Positions 22,236 through 31,929 of a stretch of DNA of 45,171 nt are shown here, in pieces. Both the position numbers and the translations under genes were made by a program. Numbering within the stretch: the first letter of the stretch is position 1; each line of letters opens with the position of its first letter. The stretch is taken from positions 59,892 to 105,062 of the forward strand of contig NW_008246195.1 in assembly GCF_000281045.1 (NCBI RefSeq), written 5' to 3'. The notes beneath the pieces are model-generated. The model saw nothing but the letters and a program-made list of their open reading frames with translations, did no database searches and was not told where the DNA came from. The stretch comes from Saprolegnia diclina VS20 (Eukaryota > Oomycota > Saprolegniomycetes > Saprolegniales > Saprolegniaceae).

Positions 22236-23308
22236 TTAGTTTCTACTACTACTAGGACTACTCTCGACCTCGTCGAACGAGCGAATCGGGGCGTATTCGT
22301 GCGTGTGCTGTCCGCCCATGAGCTCGAGATCGCCGTCGCGCTCGGCAGCCGCGAGCTCCTCAATATATTTGCGCGTTTGGTAGCCGACAAGGCAAAGCAA
22401 GGTAAGTCCGCTCGTTGCACCAACCGCCATCAGAATGACCTTGAAATAGCCCGACTCGTGCTTCCCCGAGAGGAGCGACGACACCTAAACGTCCCGAAAC
22501 GGGGGCTGGTGACGCGTTCTAGTGAGTTTACCTCGGTGGCCGAGTGGCCGAGGTAGCACGAGATGCCGCCAAACGGAGTACCCAAGATCAGAGTCGACCA
22601 AAAGAACATTGGGAATGGCACCTAGCGTACAATGAGCTGAAGAATCAACGCGGGACGCACCGGAAGCACGCTAAGACCGTAGTTTTTGATTGCGATGGGC
22701 ATCCACGCGACGCGCGCCAGGCACACGATCTTCCACTTCATGTCGGGGCGCGAGAGCAAGAGTCCCTACTTGCCATGAGCGTTTGTCGCATCTTCCATCT
22801 GTAGAATCATGGCGTACGAGGGCCCGGAACATGGGCGCGCCCGACTCGAGGATTCGCAAGACGCGAGCGTGGAGAAAGTAGCGACCTATGGATGCGCTGT
22901 CAACCTCGGCGACTGTGACAATGGCCTACCAATGTAGAAAGAGAGGCACGAGCCGGTCGTCTTGCCAACAATCGAGATGACCCAGCCGCCCCAAAAGCCG
23001 AAGATGTACCCAGCGACGAGCTCAAAGAGCGTCGCAGGCAGGCTAGAGCAAGCATAAGCAACCTGTTTAGGGCTATCGTGGCCCACCATAGCACGACGCA
23101 GCACGTGTAGAGCAGTATGTAAAGAAGGCCGCCGGTCGCCGGGTGCGCCTACAGCCGCCATCTTGAGCATCGCCACGCCAAGCACAGGACGTACGCGCAG
23201 CCAGTGGACGCTGTGGTTGAAGGAGGAGGACGACGCCGAGTGCCAGAGGACGCCGACAGCAATCGCAGCGCCGACGAGGACTGCGAGCCCGGCCAGCTTG
23301 GACGCCAT
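22236..23308 (-). CDS. TVP38/TMEM64 family (VTT domain) membrane protein
   Basis: The product is 266 residues from seven exons with introns of 46, 44, 44, 52, 39 and 47 nt (exon total 801 nt). It begins with a membrane segment (LAGLAVLVGAAIAVGVLWHSA). The VTT (formerly SNARE-associated/DedA) domain follows: TGGLLYILLYTCCVVL, then CLPATLFELVAGYIFGFWGGWVISIVGKTTGSCLSFYIGRYFL with the G-x-x-FG and GR motifs, RVAWMPIAIKNYGLSVLP, and PMFFWSTLILGTPFGGISCYLG. A last membrane segment (VILMAVGATSGLTLLCLVGYQTRKY) and an acidic cytosolic tail end the protein. VTT proteins are multi-pass proteins of the endomembrane system, and several related ones are lipid scramblases. A broken copy of its first exon lies at 23970-24046. 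Confidence 0.88.
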
Positions 23309-23344
23309 CGGGTCGTGTTGTGAATTGTCGTTTCACCAGCCAGG

Positions 23345-23445
23345 CACGCTGATTGGCCACTTTGCAACATAACACTGACAGGTCCAATCGCACGCAAGCG
23401 ATGCCATATTTTAAGCCAATCAACAAAGCGGTACCACGCTCGAGC
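23345..23445 (-). promoter_or_regulatory. VTT gene promoter with three CCAAT boxes
   Basis: Upstream of the start codon at 23308 are CCAAT boxes in both orientations: ATTGG at 23352-23356, CCAAT at 23394-23398 and CCAAT at 23416-23420. The whole stretch is repeated in the same orientation at 24089-24189 with the three boxes kept, which supports its being a functional module. Confidence 0.5.
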
Positions 23446-23814
23446 GTTGAACTCGAGCAGTCCATGTTGCAGCGAGGTGCGCCATGATGGCCTTCAAGAT
23501 GGCAGCTTTCGCTGAGGAGAAGAACGTCGACAAGGAGGAACAGCACTCTTACAATTACAGCGTTGTCACGTTGCCTTGAAATTCATCAAACGGGATCGAC
23601 ACGCCGATTCACTGTCGTTGCTGAGAAAGCAACTTGAAGATTCGATTGTCGACAAATTGATTCGGGCACTGTTATTTTCGAACACAGGCCGGATCGATCT
23701 TGGTGATTGGATACTTCCCAGGCACTATCCAAACTATCCAGTGAACGTATCGATGGAACAGAGCTCCGAATTTGTGGCGACCTGTTGTTCAACGTCATGG
23801 CGAACTATCACCCC

Positions 23815-23889
23815 TGATTGGACATAATCGGATTAGAACGCCTAATCAAGGCCGTTTGCGCGTCGCATTTTGACCAATCCACGTCATCA
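23815..23889 (+). repeat. Copy of the glutathione synthetase promoter segment
   Basis: TGATTGGAYAWAATC starts this stretch, and it ends with GCATTTTGACCAATCCACGT followed by CATC. It matches 24608-24683, the segment just upstream of glutathione synthetase. Similarity extends weakly further left (CCAAACTATCC at about 23729 compared with CCAAACTGTCC at about 24496), so a longer diverged duplication is likely. Confidence 0.7.
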
Positions 23890-23969
23890 CAAGTCCCTGG
23901 GTTTGAAGGTTCACGCTGTTGCCGTCTGGTTTTAACCTCAAAGCTCATCGAAGCCAGTTCGAAACAGCC

Positions 23970-24046
23970 CTGGCCCGGCTCACGGTTCGCGTTGGCGCTG
24001 CCATCGCCGTCGGCGTCCTCTTCCTCCTTCAACCACAGCGTCCACA
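23970..24046 (+). pseudogene. Fragment of the VTT gene first exon
   Basis: On the plus strand this matches the coding strand of the VTT first exon (CTGGCCGGGCTCGCAGTC... to ...AACCACAGCGTCCAC) with scattered substitutions and a deletion of about a dozen bases after GCGTCCTC. It lies in the opposite orientation to the gene, has no start codon and leads into unrelated sequence, so it is a dead copy. Confidence 0.7.
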
Positions 24047-24088
24047 GTGGAAGACTACAGACCGACACAGTCATGGCGCCAAGCCGGA

Positions 24089-24189
24089 CGCGCTAATTGG
24101 TCGCTTCGCAATATATCTCTTGGAGGTCCAATCACACACGAGAGATGTTGCATTTTTAGCCAATCAACGAAATGGTACAAGCTGGAGCG
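24089..24189 (+). repeat. Direct copy of the VTT upstream region
   Basis: This repeats 23345-23445 in the same orientation (ATTGG, TCGCTTCGCAA, GGTCCAATC, TTTTTAGCCAATCAACRAA, GGTACMA). The adjoining coding fragment at 23970-24046 is inverted relative to the gene, so the duplication is scrambled. Confidence 0.7.
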
Positions 24190-24607
24190 TGCACATGCAG
24201 TGAGCCAGTGGGAGCGAGCCATGCAGTTGGTCGACCCATGACGGGCATCAAGAAGCCAGCTCTCGCTTGAGGTAGCGACAAGCAGAAACAGAGCTCCTTA
24301 GTGCAGTTGCATAGCCTCGAATTCGCATTGGATGGTTGCGATCCACACTCGGGATCTTCATTACTCTGTGAAGATTCTGAAATTGCCGACACATTCATTC
24401 ACCATTTATGCTGAATTCGATCAAATTCGACTCGTATATTTGACATCGATATAAGCTTTTTGCGGGTAGTTGGCTCGGATGCCTCGATACGTTCCCCAAA
24501 CTGTCCTATCCGCGACGGTACTAGTATCCCATGACCATATCCAGCGGGTTTCATCGGCGATTGCTCCGAATTCGCGGCGATCTTTGCGCGGTCCAGCACA
24601 CACACCT

Positions 24608-24722
24608 GATTGGATAAAATCCAATCGAGAATACCCAATCAATGCGGCTGTCATGTCGCATTTTGACCAATCCACGTCATCGGAAGTCTGAGGATCGTTG
24701 CAGTTTGAAATTTGCGGACCGA
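24608..24722 (+). promoter_or_regulatory. Glutathione synthetase promoter
   Basis: GACCAATCCACGTCATC contains a CCAAT box (24667-24671) next to a CACGTCA bZIP-type core. AAATTTGC at 24708-24715 fully matches the oomycete FPR consensus MAWTTTNC, 8 nt before the ATG at 24723, implying a very short 5' leader. The upstream part is duplicated at 23815-23889. Confidence 0.5.
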
Positions 24723-26688
24723 ATGGCCGACCTCCTCGCATCGCTTGGCACTGGCAGCAGCAACACCGCGCCGCCCGCGCCCTTGGCCGCCGCCCACCGC
24801 ATGGGACTCTCGGAAGACGAGGCCGCCTTCTTGCTCGCCGAGGCCACAGCCTTTGCCGCCGGCCATGGCATGCTGGTCCAGGCGCCCGCGCAGCGCTACG
24901 CCCACCTCCCGTACTGTCTTCTCCCGGTCAAGTTTCCCAAAAGCCAATTCGACAAGGCAAGGCTGGCGTGTTTCCATGCGCTTGGACTCAACATCATGAC
25001 GTAGGGCGTCGCGCTCGGGCCGCTCTTTGGCACCCTCGTCGACCGCATCAGCGAAGACCCCGACTGGCTCCACGCGCAGCTGCAGAGCGTGCTCGCCGAA
25101 GATCCATTCACGCGCCGCCTCGTCGAGCTTTCGAAGAAGGTGCAAGCCCAAGGGTACGATACACCGCATGATCATGGCGCCCCATAGTCGCTTGTAGCCG
25201 CGCCCAGCCTGCATCGCTCGGTATTTTCCGATCCGACTACATGCTGCACGACGACCCGCGCGACGCAAGCGCGGCCAAGATCCTCCAGGTGCATTGACCG
25301 TTCTCTTCCCATCCATTCGATAACGCACTGTACGCAGGTGGAGCTCAACACGATCTCGGCCTCGTTCGCGAGTATGAGCTCGATGGCGACAGACTTGCAC
25401 ACGTTTCTCCTCTCCCGGTTTGAAGCCGACATCCCCGCGCTTGCCGCGTACTATGGCACGTCGTCGTCGCTATCGTCGCACTTGCCATCGAACGCAGCGC
25501 TCCAAGCGCTTCCGGCGGCGCTCGCGACCGCCCACGCGCACTATGGCCGCCCGGCGTAGGCGATTCCGTCGACCGATTCCGCGGTTTTATACGATACCCA
25601 CCTAGCGCGGTCGTGCTCTTTGTCGTGCAGCCCAACGAAAGCAACTCGGTCGACCAGCGCTGGCTCGAGTACACGCTCTGGACGCAGCACCAGATCAAGG
25701 TCCTCCGCCGCACGCTCCTCGAGGTACGCGACGCTCGTTCGAATATAGAGGGATATCACCTTTGGCGCAGATGCAAGCCGCGACGACAGAGTCGACAACG
25801 AAAGCGCTCATCGTCGACGGCAAGTACGAAGTCGCCGTCGCCTATTTCCGCGCCGGCTACACGCCCACCGACTACCCGAGGTAGATCTCTACAAACGCAT
25901 GGCTGCACAGACCGTTGTAGCGAGCGCGAGTGGGCAGGGCGACACATGATCGAGACGTCGCGCGCAATCAAGTGCCCCAACGTCACGTACCACCTCGCAG
26001 GCACGAAGAAGGTGCAGCAGGTGCTCGCGGACCCCGCGCAGCTGCGCCGGTTCATGTCGGACGCCGACAGCCGCGTGCTTGAGGCCTGCTTCACCGGCCT
26101 CTACGGCCTCGAGACCACGTCGCCGAGCTTGGCCCAGTACGCGCATGCGGTGTGCGCCATGTCTTACACTATTTTGCAGGATCAAGGCCAACGTGCGCGC
26201 CAACCCGCACGCGTACGTGCTCAAGCCCCAGCGCGAAGGCGGCGGCAACAACTTTTACGGGTAGAACGACGCGATTTAGTGTACGACGGTCTCAATTAGC
26301 GTAGCGACGACGTGGTGGTCCAAATGGACAATATGACACCGGCCGAGCTCGAGTCGTACATTCTCATGGACCGCATCGTGCCCCAAGAGACACCTGCGGT
26401 GCGTCACACGAGTCGACGTCGACGCGTCACCTCTTCGCCAATAGATACTCGTCCGCAACGCCCAGGCCGTGGCCGGCGCCACGATCAGCGAGCTCGGACT
26501 CTACAGCGTGAGCTTGTTTGAGCACGGCAAGCCGCTTTTGAACGCGCATGCGGGCCACCTGCTTCGCACCAAGGTACGCTATTAGTGTATTGGTGTTGGA
26601 CGACGACGGATGCGTGTAGCTCTCGAGCACGAACGAAGGCGGCGTCGCGGCGGGCTTTGCGGTCCTGAGCTCTCCGTTCTTAGTCTAA
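24723..26688 (+). CDS. GSS: Glutathione synthetase (eukaryotic type)
   Basis: The product is 502 residues from 11 exons with ten introns of 40-50 nt (exon total 1509 nt). It joins gamma-glutamylcysteine and glycine using ATP. Landmarks in order are YCLLPVKFPKSQF, LFGTLVDRIS, FRSDYMLHDD, QVELNTISASFASM, ALIVDGKYEVAVAYFRAGYTPTDYP, AIKCPNVTYHLAGTKKVQQVL, the ATP-grasp glycine loop VLKPQREGGGNNFYG, ESYILMDRI, ATISELGLYSVSLF and HLLRTK...GGVAAGFAVLSSPF. The in-frame TAG at 25002-25004 is removed by a GC-AG intron at 24957-25004 (48 nt; exon end AAG, intron start GCAAGG). Splicing it out restores gap-free FPKSQFDK/GVALGPLFGTLVDR, aligned with plant and animal enzymes. Known enzymes are about 474 residues, so the gene is complete. 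Confidence 0.95.
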
Positions 26689-26777
26689 TCAGCTAAGCAC
26701 GATTTGCTCTCTTGCGACGTTAGTGCGGCCAGCTGCTCGTGGGAGACTATCGAGCGAACATAGTTGGCCACCAGAAC

Positions 26778-27033
26778 TCTAGACAGACTTGTCCTTGGCG
26801 CATGAAATGATCCCAGCGTTGTGGCTCCGCGCGTAGAGCGTGGTTTCGAAAATGCCATTTTATTCAAATCAATTCATTGAAAAATCACCCAGTGCCCAAC
26901 GATGCCGCAAATCAGCACGTTCAACCTCTCTCCATCACTAGCGACTTGTAGTGGGCCGTTGAAAATAATCCCAGCATTTTCCAATATTTTCTACATTTTG
27001 GCCATGCACCGCTACGGCGGGCGTGAGGTTTGG
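26778..27033 (+). repeat. Dispersed repeat, copy A
   Basis: A ~255-bp sequence from TCTAGACAGACTTGTCCTTGG to GGGCGTGAGGTTTG. It is about 90% identical by eye to 44481-44730, and its last ~70 bp recur at 27304-27374. It carries a conserved short frame (MPQISTFNLSPSLATCSGPL...) that is the same in both long copies, but the frame is only ~35 residues and probably not a gene. No terminal inverted repeats or target-site duplication are evident. Confidence 0.8.
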
Positions 27034-29060
27034 TTCGGCGTCGACGACGGCAGCGCCGCATCAATGCGGCGCTGCTCGGGGACAGATACTGCGACTACGG
27101 CGACGGTAAAGTCGACACCGCCTACTCAAGGCGGCGGTTCGGACAACGCCGCTCGGCGTCAACGACGGTGACAGCGGCTCTGCACGTCCCTGTCCGACGG
27201 CGCNNNNNNNNNNNNNNNNNNNNNNNNNNNNNNNNNNNNNNNNNNNNNNNNNNNNNNNNNNNNNNNNNNNNNNNNNNNNNNNNNNNNNNNNNNNNNNNNN
27301 NNNTAATCCCAGCATTTTCCAATATTTTCTACATTTTGGCCATGCACCGCTACGGCGGGCGTGAGGTTTGGTTCCGACGGCAGCGCAGCATTAGCGCGGC
27401 GCTGCTTGGGGACAGCTACAGCGACTGCGGCGACGGTGAAGTCGACACCGCCTACTCAAGGCGGCGGTTCGGACAACGCCGCTCGGCGTCAACGACGATG
27501 ACAGCGGCTCTGCACATCCCTGTCCGACGGCGGGGTGACGTCCACGCCGGCAATCCAGTGACCCCGACGGTTCATGATGTCGGCGGCGCCGATCCAGCGG
27601 CGCCGAGGCGTTACGACTAAAGTTACAGCGACGGCTCAAACGATACCGCCTAGTCTCGGTGGAGCGCGGGCTATGCCCTTCAGCGGTAACACTACCGGTG
27701 TCAGCTCACAACGATACGGAAAGACAGTGCCCAACATCACTCACGGCGACGATGGCTGGTTACATCACGGCACTGCTCAATGGCAGGATCAACGACGATG
27801 GGATCAACATCACTGGCTCACGGAACACCTCAGTCACCTCCCGACAGACCACGGCCGCGGTAGCGCTGCCCCAACGCGGCGCTGCACGGTCACGACGAAG
27901 GTTCAAGCGACACCGCCTAGTCTCGGTGGCAGCTCAGGCAAGGTCCGTTAGTGGAAGCACCGTCGGCGTCGGCCGCAACGACCCAGCGAGACACCGCTTG
28001 ACGTCATGCAAGGTCCGGCTGATGGCGCCTGCGGCGAGGATCCGACACGGCGCTGTACGGTGATGACTATGACGGCAGCTCGGTCCACGCCGCCTACCCG
28101 AGTCCTCCCGATTGCCGGCAAGCGGATGCTGTAACTGCGGCAGCGGCGCGTCACGACTCGATATCGCCCGGTGGCAGTCAAGGCGACGGGTGGCATGACA
28201 TCCGCAGCATCAGCAACGTCTCTGCCAATCACGGCGCGGTCGCTGCGACAAGCTACAACGAAGACGCCACCGATGCGGCACAGCACCTCTCAGCGACGAT
28301 TCTGATGGCGGTCGGCCCGACACCGCTTAATTATGGCGGCGGCTCGGCTCACGGTTGCTCCACTACTGCAACGGTGGTGTCGTCTAACGCAACGCGAAGC
28401 GACTTGACAACGATTACGACGACGGCCAGATCAACGCTACCTCATCTCGGCGGGGGCCAGGTCTATAGTCGATTCGATATGGTACGGCACGACGCGGCTC
28501 GCTCGACGGCGATTGGGGCGTCAGATAGTGCGTTCGGAGCGTCGACTCAACAACGATTCAGCAACATCAAGAATGATACCAGTCACACGTGACCGTGGCT
28601 CGGTCTACGACTGCTCTGTCGCGCTGAATGCAACGTCGACGCAGCGCACCACGATACCACACTGCTCGCGGCATCCAACACTCGACACAACAACGTCGGC
28701 TCGAAACTGCGACGTCGGCTCTATACGGTGCCGCGCGGGCTAGACCTTGCGAATGCTCCGAGTCGTTCAAGAACACAGGCAACTAGGTGACGGTCCGTCA
28801 ACACCAATCGACCTTGCAGTTTGACTCGGCCATGCCCGACGCTGACTCAGCACGACACGGCGCGGTCTCGGTTGCTCGACGGCGACGGCTGGGTCGTTAC
28901 GGCCTACTCGCGGTGGTGTTTTGCCGTTGCTTGACCCAGGTGGCGGCTCGTTTTTTTGTCCACTCGACTGCAACAACGGCGGCATCGGCTTCAAACTTCA
29001 ATGACGGTCCTCCATCGGCGATGCGCGATACGATTTCGCTCGCCAACAGCAGTGCGACGA
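27034..29060. repeat. Degenerate GC-rich repeat tract, containing a 100-N gap (27204-27303)
   Basis: The tract is full of related strings such as GACACCGCCTACTCAAGGCGGCGG (27114 and 27444), GATACCGCCTAGTCTCGGTGG (27642), GACACCGCCTAGTCTCGGTGG (27909) and GACACCGCTTAATTATGGCGG (28319). GGCGCTGYWYGG-type strings lie about 30-50 bp before several of these. The spacing is irregular (roughly 115-270 bp), so it is not a clean satellite. 26968-27203 and 27304-27531 are near-identical direct copies on either side of the gap, so the true array may be longer. No frame stays open with consistent coding character. Confidence 0.7.
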
Positions 29061-29143
29061 CACTACGAGGCTGAATCCATCGTGTAGGATAGGGTTCCAT
29101 GGATAATGCATAGTCATTCAGTCGATCGTAGTCAGACTTATAG

Positions 29144-29443
29144 TTAGAGTGGTTTGTGTCCCCACTGTGGGTGGGGACGACGCAGGCGTCGGCGCACGTA
29201 TATGACGCAGGCCACGAGCAGCATGAGGAGGAACGCGCTCGTAAAGAACCAGAGACTGCCGGCGGCGTCGCTATGGCGTAGTCGGTGGCGCGCTTTGCTG
29301 AGGGACTTCTGGAGCTCCACGGTCGTATTGGCCGTCGTTGTTGCCGGCGGGAGCTGAGGTGCCGAGACGATGGTCACCGACGCACTGGTTGGCGGACTGC
29401 AGTTGCAGACGACGTGCGACGACGTGGCGAAGTGTCGCGTCAT
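29144..29443 (-). CDS. Small putative tail-anchored protein, uncertain
   Basis: The frame from the ATG at 29443 (MTRHFATSSHVV) gives 99 residues: a Ser/Thr/Pro-rich start, a helical stretch (VELQKSLSKARHRLRH), one strong membrane segment (SLWFFTSAFLLMLLVACVIYV) and a basic tail RRRLRRPH. The frame is open further upstream to about 29515 without an ATG. The hydrophobic segment next to Arg clusters and the GC-rich composition argue for coding. I recognise no family, and it could be a decayed end of a gene. Confidence 0.4.
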   Translation of the reverse strand: MTRHFATSSHVVCNCSPPTSASVTIVSAPQLPPATTTANTTVELQKSLSKARHRLRHSDAAGSLWFFTSAFLLMLLVACVIYVRRRLRRPHPQWGHKPL

Positions 29444-29524
29444 GCGCAAAGCTGCAACTCTGCGACGGAAGAGCCAGAATGTGGTAAAAGCGAGCGCCCG
29501 CTTCTCCGCGTCCACGCGGTTGGT

Positions 29525-30868
29525 TTACAGAAAGCCAAGTGCCCCGAGCTTCTTGGGCGAGACACCCCACTCGGTGTCGACGAGGTGACACGGCGCCGTC
29601 ACGACGTGGCAGCACACGCTCGTTGGTGCGTCGTCCCAGTGCGCTGCAAACTTGCCGCGGCGTACGCAGAGGTGACGAACGTTTGGCGACGTCGCGAGCG
29701 CGTCACGCCATCGCCCGAGACCTTCGGCGCTCCAGCGCACGTCGCGCAGGACAAGGCTATGCAGCACTAGGCAGCGCGGCACGACCGCCGCCAGGCGCAG
29801 ATACAGCACGCTGTCGAGGAACCCGGGCCAGCAGTCAAACTTGAACGCACGCAAGCGCGGGAGGCCGGCCACTGTCGCGGCAAGAACATCGGCGGTCGCA
29901 GGCTGCAGCGGACGCGCCTTGATGTGCAGGCTCTCAAGATGCGACAGCGACGCGATCGAAGCAATGACGTCGACGAGGTCCGTTTCCTGCACCGCCTCGA
30001 GACGCAGGGCGAGGTGCGTGAGCCTCGCGCCGAGCAGCGCTGACGCGAGCCGCCGAGCGTACGGCAGGCGTCGACTCGTCAGCGTCAGCCGTCGCAGATG
30101 CGTCGGCAGCGGCGCGTCCAAGTACACGCTGGTCATGTGCTCGGTATGTGAAAGCGTGACCGACTGCACGGACCGGGACGCGTGGAGTGCGCGCGCCAGC
30201 GCCGTCGAGCCCCGGAGATCGCCGAACCCGACGTCGATGGCGCGGTGCCGGCCAAGCCAGCGCAAGAGTTGCTGCAGCACAAAAGGCGGGCACGTGTCGA
30301 GCCAAAACACGTCCAAGTGCAGCGACGTGAGCGCCTTGAGACTACAAATGGCCCGAACCAGCGCTTCCGTGGCCGGCGTTGCAGCTGCGCTGTCGAACGA
30401 CAGACGCAGGCGCCGAAGCTGCGGCGCCGACTGTATCCAGGCAGCAACTGCCTCGAGGTGGGCTTCCTTGTCGCCGCGGCGAACGTTGAGCGCGCAGGCT
30501 TCGAGCTGGCGGCCGCGCCAGGTGGACGCAAACTCGATGGGTACCGGCACGGCGATAGACAATGTCATCGGCAGGTGCGAGAGGATCGAGATGTGCTCGG
30601 GGCGCGGCCAGATGTCAAGGCGAAGCACGTGCACACGCTTGAGCCAGACCATGCCGAGGACGAACGTATCGGCCTCGGCCGCGACCGCCGCGTACGAGAG
30701 CTCGGGCCAAAGTCGCGCGACGGGCACCGTGCCCGCGAGTCGGCGCAGGCACTGGAAGGGCCGCGAGAGCGCTTGCAGAGGCAGCAGTTCGAGCAGCGCG
30801 AGGAGCGTGAACGGGCAGGACACGTAGCCCGCGATGAGCTCGAGAATGTCCGCCGACGTCGATGGCAT
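29525..30868 (-). CDS. F-box-like/leucine-rich-repeat-type protein, copy 1
   Basis: Single exon of 447 residues. The N-terminus (SADILELIAGYVSCPFTLLALLELLPLQALS) has the spacing of an F-box-like helical module. The rest is an irregular chain of Leu-rich units such as LRRLRLSFDS, LTSLHLDVFW, LRRLTLTSRR, LTHLALRLEA, LESLHIKARP and LHSLVLRDVRW, typical of F-box/LRR proteins. The last ~35 residues contain a CC pair and a charged tail. Two paralogues lie at 34511-35899 and 36711-38072 and share the N-terminal module, the PLPRTLRRL-type unit and the R(H/F/Y)(L/V)C(V/L)RxG motif near the end. Such proteins usually serve as substrate adaptors of SCF ubiquitin ligases; here that is inference. Confidence 0.8.
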   Translation of the reverse strand: MPSTSADILELIAGYVSCPFTLLALLELLPLQALSRPFQCLRRLAGTVPVARLWPELSYAAVAAEADTFVLGMVWLKRVHVLRLDIWPRPEHISILSHLPMTLSIAVPVPIEFASTWRGRQLEACALNVRRGDKEAHLEAVAAWIQSAPQLRRLRLSFDSAAATPATEALVRAICSLKALTSLHLDVFWLDTCPPFVLQQLLRWLGRHRAIDVGFGDLRGSTALARALHASRSVQSVTLSHTEHMTSVYLDAPLPTHLRRLTLTSRRLPYARRLASALLGARLTHLALRLEAVQETDLVDVIASIASLSHLESLHIKARPLQPATADVLAATVAGLPRLRAFKFDCWPGFLDSVLYLRLAAVVPRCLVLHSLVLRDVRWSAEGLGRWRDALATSPNVRHLCVRRGKFAAHWDDAPTSVCCHVVTAPCHLVDTEWGVSPKKLGALGFL

Positions 30869-31341
30869 TGCACTTGTGGCCTTGAAGTTGCGTGCTAGTA
30901 TCCAAAGTGGTGCGACACGCCGATTGGCTGGCTCATGCCGGAGAAAGTGAAAGCGGGCGCTGCCAAGCAGGAGAGGGAGCTGGACGACTTGCTCGCCTCG
31001 ATTAATAGCTCTTTTCGTATAGCACTAGCGGTTGACGTAGTTTGGCTCCTACTTAGAGCTCCCTGTTATGGTGCAACAGATGCTGTGCTTCTTCTCCGAC
31101 GACGAGATCCATATTTGTGGGTTCGCGTCACGAGTGACTTCGGGAGCCGACGCGTTGAATCTGCCGAAGCCTTCTCCAGAACTGTATAAGGAAGAGCATT
31201 CTAAATTGATTCGTCGAACTTGATGCTTTGCAATCGTCACTTTTCCTTGTCAAACGCTGGTCAGCAATCGAGCAATCTGCCGCGACTTGAACAAGCTAAT
31301 TACACGCCACTGCTATTCAGTCGAAACATCGACGCATTCGA
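30869..31341. other. Intergenic, no gene seen
   Basis: 473 bp between two tandem minus-strand genes, holding the promoter of the 29525 gene and the 3' flank of the 31342 gene. Reading frames are short and AT-rich. Confidence 0.5.
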
Positions 31342-31914
31342 CTATGAGCGCAACTTGACCACAAGGTCGAGAACAGCTTGGAGGTTGTACATCATCGTCT
31401 TGAAGCGCTCGCCTAAATCGTAGTCCCCCATCGTAACGAGGCGGTGCCGCAGTCCCCGGAGCTGCTCATGCGTGAGCTTGTACTCTGCGATTGCATCCAT
31501 GTGGCTGATTTCCTTGAACATCGGAAGCTCAAAGCAGTGATCGCAGAGCCTCTTGCCGCGGTGCTTCGTGTGGACCTTGATAATACGACACCCGTGGGCC
31601 ATGAAGCGGTCGCAGCGCTCGCAACTCTTCTTCTGCGCGAGGTTCATAACCATCTTGCGCGTCTGCGTGCGCGGCTTGAGCAGCGACGGCTGGACATGGC
31701 ACTGGTGCAATAGCATGGCGCGCCACACGTTGTCGTCCATAGCGCGGTCAAACACGAGGCTCGAGCTCGCGAGACGCAGCGCTTCGTTGGGCTGGAGAAA
31801 CGTAGCAAAGTGGAGAAAGATGTCTTGACTGAGCGCTTCGATCGATGCGACCGCAGCGACCTTGGCGCGCTTCGCCGGCGGAGCAGTCGTGCGGCGCTTG
31901 GTGCGCGCGACCAT
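31342..31914 (-). CDS. F-box protein with XPA-like zinc and C-terminal module, copy 1
   Basis: Single exon of 190 residues. A basic start (VARTKRRTTAPPAKRAKV, likely nuclear signal) precedes an F-box at about 24-68 (IEALSQDIFLHFATFLQPNEALRLASSS...WRAMLL). Then come a zinc module with C98-x2-C101 and C124-x2-C127 and the segment MFKEISHMDAIAEYKLTHEQLRGL. This last part follows the zinc module just as LITKTEAKxEYLL..DL does in the DNA-damage protein XPA, and the end (FKTMMYNLQAVLDLV) fits the M-x-x-Y-L-x-x-Q-V pattern of the XPA C-terminal domain. Start is the ATG at 31914: all three paralogues align from this Met and share the leader before it. The role is unknown; a ubiquitin-ligase adaptor recognising nucleic acid or a nuclear protein is a reasonable guess. 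Confidence 0.85.
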   Translation of the reverse strand: MVARTKRRTTAPPAKRAKVAAVASIEALSQDIFLHFATFLQPNEALRLASSSLVFDRAMDDNVWRAMLLHQCHVQPSLLKPRTQTRKMVMNLAQKKSCERCDRFMAHGCRIIKVHTKHRGKRLCDHCFELPMFKEISHMDAIAEYKLTHEQLRGLRHRLVTMGDYDLGERFKTMMYNLQAVLDLVVKLRS

Positions 31915-31917
31915 TGC

Positions 31918-31929
31918 AATTGGAGAATG
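31918..31929 (-). promoter_or_regulatory. Inr/FPR-type core promoter directly before the F-box/XPA gene
   Basis: On the minus strand this reads CATTCTCCAATT, fitting the joined oomycete core promoter CATTYYNCAWTT at every position, and ends three bases before the ATG at 31914. The corresponding sites of the paralogues read TATTTTCCGATC (before 33238) and CATTTCTCGATT (before 34333), both followed by GCAATG. A 5' leader of only ~15 nt is implied. Confidence 0.55.

Noticed and set aside
23576-23827. Frame KFIKRDRHADSLSLLRKQLEDSIVDK...
   Set aside because: It lacks an ATG, lies in duplicated promoter-type DNA and has no family match.
26902-27020. Conserved short frame MPQISTFNLSPSLATCS inside the dispersed repeat as a gene
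   Set aside because: About 35 residues shared with the copy at 44602, then diverging; DNA-level conservation of the repeat explains it.
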